Part shown: positions 10,761 to 19,001 of the stretch, piece by piece
Position numbering within the stretch: position 1 is the first letter of the stretch
Layout of the letters: every line of letters starts with the position of its first letter
DNA from: Azolla pinnata
Taxonomy: Eukaryota; Streptophyta; Polypodiopsida; Salviniales; Salviniaceae
Reading direction: 5' to 3'
Assembly: GCA_037176905.1 (NCBI GenBank)
Contig: JBBBWG010003926.1
Span: forward strand, 1-30,635
DNA length: 30,635 nt
Translations under genes and position numbers: made by a program
Notes under the pieces: generated by a model
The model's database searches: none
What the model saw: only the letters and a program-made list of their open reading frames with translations
Told to the model about the DNA's origin: nothing

Positions 10761-12030
10761 TTCTGGACTTTGGGTTTCTGCCCTTTTGTGAGAACCATGT
10801 CATTAGGGTTCCATTTTCCCATAAACCCTAATCCTCTAAACCTTGAACCCTAAACCCTAAACCCTAAACCTTAAACCCTAATCCTCTAAACCTTGAACCC
10901 TAAACCCTAATCCTCTAAACCTTGAACCCTAATCCTTTGATCTTAAGTTAGATTAATCTTTTAAGCCTGATCTTTGAATCTTAATTAATCCTTAACCTAC
11001 TAATTTGCAGATTTTGGGTTTCTGTTCTTTCATGAAAACCTTGTCATTAGGGTTCCATGTACCCCTAAACCCTAATCCTCTAAACCTTAAACACTAATCT
11101 TCTGATCTTAGGTTAGATTAATCTTTTAATCCTAATCATTGAATCTTAATCTTTAACCTACTCATTTGCAGATTGTGGGTTTCTGTTCTTTCGTGAAAAC
11201 CATGTCATTAGGGTTCCATATACCCCTAAACCCTAATCCTCTAAACCTTAAACACTAATCCTCTTATCTTAGGTTAGATTAATCTTTTAATCCTGATCAT
11301 TGAATCTTAATCTTTAACCTACTCATTTGCTAATTTTGGGTTTCTGTTCTTTCGTGAAAACCATGTCATTAGGGTTCCATATACCCCTAAACCCTAAATC
11401 CTAAACCCTGATCCTCTGATCTTAGGTTAGATTGATCTTTTAAACTTGATCTTTGAACCTTAATCTTTAACCTACTCATTCGCAGATTTTGGGTTTTTGT
11501 TCTCTTGTGAAAACCATGTCGTTAGGGTTCCATGTATCCCTAAATCCTAAACCTTGAACCCTAATCCTCTGATCTTAGGTTAGATTAATCTTTTAAGCCT
11601 GATCTTTGAATCTTAATCTTTAACCTACTCATTAGCAGATTTTGGGTTTTTGTTCTATCGTGAAAACCATGTCATTAGGGTTCCATGTACCCCTAAGCCC
11701 AAAACTTTAAACCCTAATGCTCTAAAACTTAAACCCTAATGCTTTAAACCTTAAACCCTATTTCTCTAAACCTTAAACCCTAAGGCTCTAAACCTTAAAC
11801 CCTGATCCTCTAAGCCTTGAACCCTAATCCTCTAATCTTAGGTTAGATTAATCTTTTAAGCCTGATCTTTGAATCTTAATCTTTAACCTACTCATTTGCA
11901 AAGTTTGGGTTTCTGTTCTTTCATGAAAACCATGTCATTAGGGTTCCATGTACCCCTAAACCCTAATCCTCTAATCTTAGGTTAGATTAATCTTTTAAAC
12001 CTAATCTTTGAATCTTAATCTTTAACCCGA
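10760..12030 (+). repeat. Tandem array of ~160-bp units carrying telomere-like CCCTAAA motifs
   Basis: About seven units can be anchored on TGGGTTTCTG (or TGGGTTTTTG) at 10771, 11015, 11176, 11337, 11490, 11643 and 11906, with spacing of 244, 161, 161, 153, 153 and 263 bp. Each unit reads GGGTTTCTGTTCTTT, then ACCATGTCATTAGGGTTCC, then CCCTAAACCCTAATCCTCT, then GGTTAGATTAATCTTTTAA, and ends with TTAACCTACTCATTTGCAG. The two long spacings come from internal expansion of CCCTAA/CTCTAAACCTT-type subrepeats. It is a minisatellite with a telomere-like core, not a telomere, because the units are complex and genes flank it. It begins about 220 bp upstream of the esterase start codon. Confidence 0.9.
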
Positions 12031-12747
12031 TTGGAATGTGTTTGAGGATAAATTCGCCGAATGTCCGCTGCAGAAAATTCACATTGGTTTGCCCTCGGAC
12101 TCTAAAGTTATCGAGATCCATCATGTTTTTCTCAACACGTGTCGTTACAAGCCCCACCTCAACCTCGCTCTTTTGGTTGTCACTTACACTATTTGCTTGA
12201 CCTCATGTAACATGCACTACTAGAACTGATCCGACTTTAACAGAAGATTAGGATTGCTGAATATAGGTGTCATCCCTTGAGCTGAGTTCGAAATTTGGGC
12301 ATTTCACTTCAAAGGATGATTTGTTGCAACGGTGATCGCAAGGCTGATTGCCTAACTGTTTCATCGAACAACTCTAGTTTCCGTTTGGATTTTCTAGCCC
12401 GCAAAGAGCACATTAACATTCTTTTGTTAAACAAACCTTACAAACATCAGAGGAACAGTTTCAGCTCAAACCGTCAAGACTTAGGATCAACCCCTTGCTT
12501 ATTTGTGCACACCTTCACTCAGCCGCACTATGCTTTGCAAGGTTTTACCATTCGGCGGTCTCAGTTAACCACGAGGTTCTCGTACGAGACGTTACAGTGG
12601 AAAACTGCTCTTGGACGATGTGGAGCAGAATGCTGGGTTATTCCTCGAGTGCTTTTTGAGCATCTATCTGGTTGTCTCTCATCATCTGCAGCGGACTTTG
12701 GTCGGGCGCTGGTCTCAATGGCTTCAAAAAGGCTGTCGATAGCTGGG
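12031..12747 (+). other. Unassigned open stretch between two tandem arrays
   Basis: This segment is single-copy in the window and less AT-rich than its flanks. It has a plus-strand open frame of 61 codons ending at 12223, and a second frame, open from before 12316 to 12792, whose first ATG is at 12316 (MICCNGDRKADCLTVSSNNS...). Neither shows a domain I recognise, and the second runs into the first unit of the next array. It may be the remains of a gene or mobile element, or chance. Confidence 0.3.
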
Positions 12748-13925
12748 TCTAGGAGCATTTTCAACGTCTTCGGAAGGAGTCCAATTGGATGAACCATTTT
12801 GATAAGTCGTTTCCCAGTTTTGAGAAAGTTAAGTTATTTATACAAGCATTTTCAACGACTTCCCCCATTTTGATAGGTGTTTTCCTGGCTACGGGAAAGT
12901 TAGTTAAGTTAGTTATAAGAGCATCTTTAAAAAGACCCCAAATGGATGACCCATTTTGATAGGTCGTTTCTGCAGTTTTAGGAAAGGTAGTTAAGTTGGT
13001 TGTAAGACGTCTTCAGAAAGACCGAAATAGATGAACCATTTTGGTAGGTTTTTATCTGGGTTGTAGGAAATTTAGTTAAGCTAGTTATAAGAGCATTTTC
13101 AATGTCTTCAAAAAGACCCCAAATGGATGAACCATTTTGTTGAGAGCTTGTTTTACCCGTTCTAGGAAGGTTAGTCAAGTTAATTATGAGAGCATTTTCA
13201 ATGTCTTCAGAAAGACCCCAAATGGGTGAATTGTTTTAATAGTTTTTTTCGCGGTTCTAGGGAAGTTAGTTAAGTTGGTTATCAGCGCATTTGCAACGTC
13301 ATCAAAAGGACCCCAAATGGTGGATGAACCATTTTGATAGGTTTTTTCTGTGATTTTAAGAAAGTTAGTTAAGTTGGTTATAAGCACATTTCCAAAATCA
13401 TCAAAAAGACACCAAACAGATGAACCATTTTGGTAGGCTTTTTTCGAGTTGTGGTAAAGTCAGTTAAGTTAGTTATAAGAGCATTTTCAATGTCTCCAAG
13501 AAAGACTCCAAATGGACGAAACCATTATGATAGGTTTTTTTCCGAGGATGTGATAAAGTCAGTCAGGTTAGTTATAAGAGCATTTTCAACGCCTTCAAAA
13601 AGACCCCAAACGGATGAACCATTATGACAAGTTTTTTCTCAGTTGTATGAAAGTTAGTTAAGTTAGTTATAGGACCCCGAAAGGATGAACCATTTCGACA
13701 AATTTTTTCTCCGCTGTATGAAAGTTAGTTAAGTTAGTTATAAGGCTCCGAATGGATGAACCATTCTGATAGGTTTTTTTTTTCACTTGGTTACAGGAAA
13801 GCTAGTTAAGTTAGTTAAGTTAGTTATAATGAGCATTTCTTAGAAAAGGCCCGAAATTGATAATGAAGCATTTTGATGGGCTTTTTTAGGGTTTGCAGGA
13901 AAGTTAGTTAAGTTAGTTATAATGT
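12748..13925 (+). repeat. Tandem array of thirteen 71-106 bp units
   Basis: Units are anchored on GATGAACCATTTTGATAGG-like sequence at about 12788, 12863, 12945, 13030, 13126, 13224, 13323, 13419, 13515, 13612, 13683, 13754 and 13860. The consensus order is GAGCATTTTCAA, CTTCAAAAAGACCCCAAATG, GATGAACCATTTTG, GGTTTTTT, then AAAGTTAGTTAAGTTAGTTA. Most units are 96-99 bp. Those starting at 13612 and 13683 are 71 bp because they lack the GAGCATTTTCAA segment. All copies point the same way. Short open frames on either strand here are repeat artefacts. The array ends about 195 bp before the start codon of the next gene. Confidence 0.9.
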
Positions 13926-13974
13926 AAAAGAGAGGAAGAAGGGGCTAAAAATGTACATTAAGGGAAGAAGAGAT

Positions 13975-14075
13975 CTACGAATGAAAACGAAATGAAAATG
14001 AAATGAAAATGAAACGAAATAAAAATGAAATGAAATGAAATGAAAATGAAAATGAAAATGAAAATGAAATGAGAA
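13975..14075 (+). repeat. Purine-rich (GAAAT/GAAAAT)n microsatellite upstream of the 14121 gene
   Basis: The tract consists of alternating AAATG, AAAATG and AAACG pentamers and hexamers, almost entirely purine apart from T. It lies just upstream of the predicted start codon and probably falls in the 5' UTR or core promoter. Such GA/CT-type tracts are common at plant 5' ends. Confidence 0.8.
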
Positions 14076-14120
14076 GAGATGAGAACGAGTCTCTTGTTTC
14101 TTCTTCGCTTCTCTGCAGAC

Positions 14121-16957
14121 ATGGCGATGGCGATGGAAGCTCGCCGATGCCTCTTCCGCACCCTCCGCTCCCTCCCTCTCCGGAACTCCCATCGCAGCAT
14201 CAGGAGCTCCCACTCCCAGACCCTCTGGGAGGAGCTCCTCGGCCGCAAGATCGAGCAATCTGCTGCCAAGAAGCTGGAAGAGGCCTTCCTGGAGTATCGG
14301 GTCCGGAAATCCGTGCCCTCCTTCCTTCCTTTCCTCCCCAATTCCTCCTTCTGGATCCCTTCCTCCGAGGAAACTATCAAAGATCTGCAAGTCCTCGCCG
14401 AGCGGATCAAAGTCTCGAAACCTTCCCGGCAGGACAGATCTGGCGCGTACAGGTCCTCCGCTTCTTCGGGGGTCGGGAACTGGAGTTCAGATAAAGGAAA
14501 GGTCGGAGCTGTCTCGAAAGTTGCAGAGTGGAGTTTGATTCAGCAGACAGAAAGGCTCTTGGCTTCGTCCATGGCTATGTCTTCACGAGATCGGGAAGGG
14601 AGCAGAGATTCCCTCATCAAATCCATGGGAGAGAAAGGTCAGAAATCCTCTCTGTTGATCCTCCCTTTGCATGCATATGCATATACGCATAAGGAAATAT
14701 ATATATTCCCATGTTGTGCTGTATGTCTATGTATACTTGTGTGGCTATGCGCTTGCGTTTTTAATGACAACCTGCTATTCATGGAAACTTGTGACGTGCT
14801 TGTGTTCATCTCTGGGTGGATGTGCATGATTGTGTTTTTGTCTATATGTCTCTATATGTGTGCGCCCTGACTCAGAGACTGACAACATATGTATCATTCG
14901 TGATTACTGGTAGATACATAAAATCAGTCTAATGCTCGAGTGTCGAAAGTAACTACGTAAACATGAATGAGCTGAGAAATTCGGTACTTTGCAAGAGCAT
15001 GCATATTTTTTCTGTGCTTATGGGGGGATAATGGTTTGTGCAAAGTCAACATATGAAAAAACGCTGAAGGGAAATCGGTAATCATTCATCTTTGATGAGA
15101 ATGATTAGAGAAGTTCATTACATATAAGAGTTTCTGGAAGGAAGGTGATGATACACCGAGTGCTTGGAAAGCAGATAATGTTATACATGAGAGCGTTTTG
15201 AAAAGAAATTGATGATAGATTGTTTCTCGTTGTAATTATACCAATTTGTTGATTGGAAGGAAACTGGTGATAAACATGTATTGCGAATGGTCATAAAAAC
15301 GGGTTCATGAGCAGGACTTCTTGATTATATAAATTTGAATGCTTGGGAAAAGTTGTAGTTTAGTGAACCCTAGTTGACATCCTGTTACCAAGAACTGCAA
15401 AGAACTTGCAAGGGCAAATGGAGTGTATTTTTTTTGTGAAGAAACAATCAATATCAGAAGTCAAATATATGAAAGAACTCTATGTATAGTAATTTTTCAG
15501 CCTCACTTCATTTTCCAATAAATGATAGGGGAAGAAGATTGCTATGCTGTACCAATTTGTACAAAATCAACACACGAGTGTTTTGAAGGAAGGAGGTGAT
15601 AAAAATGTGCCGTGAATGGTTGTAGAAACTGCTATATGCACAGGATCTGATTATTATACAAAGTTGAATGCTTGAAAAAGGTTGCAGTTTAATGAACCCT
15701 TACTGACATCCTGTTGACAGGAACGCTATAAAACCTGCAAACCAAGTGAAATGTGTTTGTTTGGGAAGAAACTCACACTATTGGAAGTTAAATACATAGA
15801 AAGTATATTATATATTAAATCCCCAGCCGAATTCTTTTTCCAAGGTTTCAAAAGAATATGCAATGACATGAGGAGCTTATTTATTTTGTGAAGAAGATTG
15901 CTATGCTGTAAACAGTCTACATGATGTTTTTACAATGAGAAGAGAATTTCAAAAGAATGCGTAGCAATAGGAGAAGAAGAATACAATCTACATTTTGTAA
16001 AAGTACAAAATCAACTCGCTAGAGTGTTTTGAAGGATGGTGGTGATAGAAATGTATCGTGAATTGTCATAGAAACTGCATCATGAACAGGTTTTGGCAAT
16101 TACAGAAAGTTGAAAGCTCGAAAAAAAGTTGTAGCTTGGTGGACCCTAGCTGACTTTCTTTTGCCAAGACAAAGAAATTGCAAAGCCATGTAAATTGTAG
16201 TTGTTTGGAAAGAAACTTACAATATTAGGAGTTCAATGTATATGAAAAGCATAGTGTTTAGTGAATCTTTTAACTAGATTTCTTTTTCCCAAAAATCTTG
16301 GAACAATATGCGCTGGTGGAGGAGCATATTTATTTTGGAAACAAGATTGCTGTACTGCAGCAATCTACATTAAATGGTGTTTATATACTGAAGTAACATG
16401 CAATTTGCTGGAGAATTCTTTTTGTTTTTACTTTTATTGCGTGTATGTATTTCATTGAATTGCTATTGTGTGCAATACCAGGTACAATCATTGAAGTGTC
16501 ATTAGGAGCTGATGATGACGAGGATGATGACGATGATGATGACAGTGATAGCGAGGAAGAGCTGGAATTGATTGATGAGACAAAACCAGAAGGTAATAAT
16601 GTTAAATATTGCCGATGATAGTTTGTTTTGAACCTTGTATTTGTTCTGGGATGGGCTGGAAACTTGACAAAAGGATTAATTTCTGATGAGCAGCATATTA
16701 GATTTTGGTCCTGTTCACGTGCACCAAACTGATTATAGATAGGTCGTGTGATTTATTTTGAACTTGTTGACCTGAAACTTTGTATTTGTTTTGGACTTGT
16801 GGGCTGGAAACTTTCAGAGAAGGATAGATTTTTGTTGTGTTGATCACTTATACCAAATTGACTTTCGGCTGGAAAGCTTGAGAGTAGACTATTGCACTAT
16901 GTCATTTTCCATAGCCAAATTCCAAATCTATTTGCCATCTATTATGCAGGTTCTTAA
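14121..16957 (+). CDS. Uncharacterised plant protein: basic N terminus, acidic C terminus, three exons, ~211 aa
   Basis: I do not recognise the family. The exons are 14121-14637, 16482-16592 and a last coding piece of only 8 nt, 16950-16957, which completes Gly-Ser-stop. All borders are GT-AG and in phase. The first ~35 residues are rich in Arg and Ser and lack acidic residues after Glu6 (EARRCLFRTLRSLPLRNS), which resembles a mitochondrial or plastid presequence (inference). A helical charged block follows (QTLWEELLGRKIEQSAAKKL), then a Ser/Arg/Lys-rich middle with no clear fold. Residues 183-199 are an acidic run of Asp, Glu and Ser encoded by a GAT/GAC repeat, and the protein ends ELIDETKPEGS. 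A start at the in-frame ATG 14079 would add 14 residues (MRTSLLFLLRFSAD). I prefer 14121 because of the MAMAM start just after the purine tract, but the choice is open. An open frame running on past 14637 to 14870 is intron read-through. Confidence 0.72.
15130..16250 (+). repeat. Diverged tandem repeat (about three copies of 330-446 bp) inside an intron
   Basis: Within the 1.8-kb intron 1, the order 'GGTGATA..ATGT....GTGAATGGT', then 'TGAATGCTTG..AAAGTTGTAGTTT', then 'GAACCCTA.TTGACATCCTGTT', then 'GAAGAAACT' recurs. Copies are anchored at TGAATGCTTG 15336, TGAATGCTTG 15665 and TGAAAGCTCG 16111. Divergence is considerable, so the duplication is old. No coding frame is shared between copies. 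Confidence 0.7.
16620..16870 (+). repeat. Two-copy ~145-bp repeat inside intron 2 of the 14121 gene
   Basis: TGTATTTGTTCTGGGATGGG followed by CTGGAAACTT near 16636 recurs as TGTATTTGTTTTGGACTTGT followed by GGGCTGGAAACTT near 16781. The downstream ACCAAACTGA and ACCAAATTGA also match. The copies are clearly diverged and non-coding. Confidence 0.65.
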
Positions 16958-18000
16958 GATAGATAATCAAACGACTCGGATTATGAGCATCAGGAGATAA
17001 GAAAGGTGGATAAGGAATTCTGCCTTCACAAAAGAATTCGGCACCTTTTGTAGCGGAAAAGGCCAGCTGCTTGAAATGCCAAGGAACCATTCCAACCCCT
17101 ATTGTTTACAGAGTTTCCTTTCATGTGTATAGCTTCCCACGAGTGGAATGTGGTTACATAAAAGTATCTACAAAAACCCTCTCCTTTGTGTGCTGATCTC
17201 AAAAAATCGACAGGCTCTCTGGATGTACGAGAAGATCTTAACTTCAATACCATTTCTAGTTATACAACTTTGTATACATATTTGTAGCAGTGCATTGCTC
17301 CGATGGATGGGAAAATACTTTCTTTCCATTTACCGGCTTGGATAGCACGCCGTCATTATATACCGCATCGTTTTAATTTGATCATTCTTCCTGTTATGTA
17401 CCAATACTCTTTAACTTTGAGATTTTGTTACGATGTTACATTGCAGAATCTGTAATTCCATGAATCATTTATCTGTATCTTACATGGCAGAATGTGTAAA
17501 TTCCACGAATCATTAACTATACAAAACGAAAAGACAGATGTCGTCTCGCATTGTCTTGAAAACAGCTCGAGTGCGATACAGTAGTTTGATGAAATGATGA
17601 TCTAATAGGCAGTCAGGATTGATTGGTGACATGGATGTGCCCTCTGATCTCAATTCGACTACTCAAAAGAGTTCTATTATTTTCCCCCTATCGAATCTGA
17701 GTGCACTATTCCTCAGATTTTACAATCAAGAGAGCATTGCGGCTGATCGTCTCTTCTACTCAAAAGTTAAAAGGAATTTCTGATGTGGAAAGAAAATTAC
17801 GACATGATTAACCGCCCTTGCTAGATTAAGCCAGTATGGTGGATATGATCCCTTGCTTGGATCCATGACTTTCTTTTTTGGGCGATTCCAAACCTATGAG
17901 CCAAGGACAAACATTAGAGGTCTCGAGATACGTACATGAAGTCAGCCAGAGATTTGACACTCGGCTTGGACCAAAAAAGCTAGTAGTTTTTGGAGCCTAC
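16958..18000. other. 3' flank and intergenic DNA downstream of the 14121 gene
   Basis: No convincing gene is present. The first few hundred bases presumably include the 3' UTR. A small two-copy repeat with a 44-bp period occurs at about 17436-17520 (TTACATTGCAGAATCTGTAA and TTACATGGCAGAATGTGTAA). Short open frames here lack any family pattern. Confidence 0.55.
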
Positions 18001-18142
18001 AGAGCTTAGACTAATTGCCGAAATGGAATGGATTAAGAAAGCTAGAATCAAATACGATGCTTATGAAGAGCTTAGAGGAATTGCTGAAATGGAATGGATC
18101 AAGAAAGCTAGAATCAAATACCATGCTTATGGAACTGACTAA
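18001..18142 (+). repeat. 66-bp tandem duplication that keeps a 22-codon reading frame
   Basis: Copy 1 begins AGAGCTTAGA at 18001 and copy 2 at 18067. They differ at about six positions. In the frame GAG CTT AGA both copies translate without stops: ELRLIAEMEWIKKARIKYDA, then ELRGIAEMEWIKKARIKYHA, ending YGTD and TAA at 18140-18142. Two TAG codons close the frame about 30 bp upstream. The peptide is not one I recognise. It may be an exon relic or a small ORF (first ATG at about 18025). Confidence 0.6.
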
Positions 18143-18910
18143 AGCCCACCCATGTATGCATGCATGCATGTGATGCATGTATCCATTCTATGCATGCATT
18201 CGATGCGTAATCGATGCATGCGTATGCATACATACCCACATGTGTGGGTATGCGCATGCATGCATGCGTGCATCGCAATATAGATGCCCTAGTGAATGTG
18301 TACATTTGGATGTGTGGAATCGATGCACGCATGCATGTGTATGTATATACCCACATGTGCAGGTATGCACGTATGCACACTTTTGGTTTGCATGTATGCA
18401 TCCATGTGGTCGCATGCGTGTATGTATGCATGCAGGCGTGCACATTTTATTAGCGTATGCATGTATGTATGTATACTGCGGGTTCCACATGTAGCACATG
18501 CATGTGCATGTATGTATGCGATTGAGGCCGATGCATGCATGCATGTGCATATATGCATGCGATGCTGGTCTAGGCATGCATGCAAGTGCATGTATATATG
18601 CGATGGTCGCTAGGCATCCATGCATGCGCATGCATGTATGCGACCGTGGCCTAGGCATGCATGCATGTATGTATACGATGGTGCCCTAGGCATGCATGCA
18701 TGTGCATGTATGTTATGCGATGGAGGCCTAGGCATGCATGCATGTGCATGTATGTTATGCGATGGAGGCCTAGGCATGCATGCATGTGCATGTATGTAAG
18801 CGAAGATGGCATAGGCATGCATGCATGTGCATGCATGTATGCGACGGTGGCATAGGCATGCATGCATGTGCATGCATGTATGCGACGGAGGCCTAGGCAT
18901 TCATGTATGC
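18143..18910 (+). repeat. CATGCA-rich satellite: degenerate 5' part and nine ~41-bp units
   Basis: The 3' half is a regular array anchored on CTAGGCATGC (or ATAGGCATGC) at 18570, 18610, 18651, 18686, 18728, 18770, 18811, 18852 and 18893, a 35-42 bp period. The unit is CTAGGCATGCATGCATGTGC, then ATGTATG, then a GCGA.GG.GGC spacer. The 5' half (18143-18569) is a looser mix of CATGCATG, TATGTATG and CACATG. CATGCA is close to its own reverse complement, so the array is nearly palindromic and both strands stay open over long stretches. The resulting Met/Cys/His-rich frames on both strands are artefacts, not genes. The array ends about 90 bp upstream of the PEX16 start codon. Confidence 0.93.
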
Positions 18911-18953
18911 TTCATTCATACTACGGGTAGAAGAGACAGAGAGCGAGCGAGAG

Positions 18954-18955
<2 letters not shown>

Positions 18956-18988
<33 letters not shown>
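18956..18988 (+). repeat. (CT)n microsatellite in the PEX16 5' UTR or core promoter
   Basis: An almost uninterrupted CT dinucleotide run of about 15 repeats ends roughly 13 bp before the PEX16 ATG. CT/GA runs are frequent in plant 5' UTRs. Length variation between individuals would be expected. Confidence 0.9.
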
Positions 18989-18992
<4 letters not shown>

Positions 18993-19001
18993 TGCGGAGC
19001 C

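Noticed and set aside
10477..10803. Minus-strand frames with long Leu, Val or Cys runs near the esterase start
   Set aside because: They translate the (CAA/TTG)n microsatellite, and the apparent N-terminal Met of the longest frame is a TTG codon. The real start is placed at the ATG at 10543.
10760..12030. True telomere or chromosome end
   Set aside because: The units contain long non-telomeric sequence and genes lie on both sides, so this is an interstitial minisatellite.
12978..13627. Open frames with repeated NGSSIWG and FLKTLKM peptides
   Set aside because: The peptides simply repeat with the 96-99 bp DNA units and break when unit length changes, so they are repeat shadows rather than a repeat protein.
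14638..14870. Read-through extension of the 14121 gene, with a Cys-rich hydrophobic tail
   Set aside because: A GT donor at 14638 joins in phase to the acidic exon at 16482, which is clearly coding in character; the extension is low-complexity intron sequence.
18114..18900. Several long Met/Cys/His-rich open frames on both strands
   Set aside because: They arise from the CATGCA satellite, whose near-palindromic motif lacks stop codons in many frames. No start context, splicing or family pattern supports them.
18210..18900. CRISPR array
   Set aside because: The repeats have no unique spacers of constant length and the host is a plant; it is a simple satellite.
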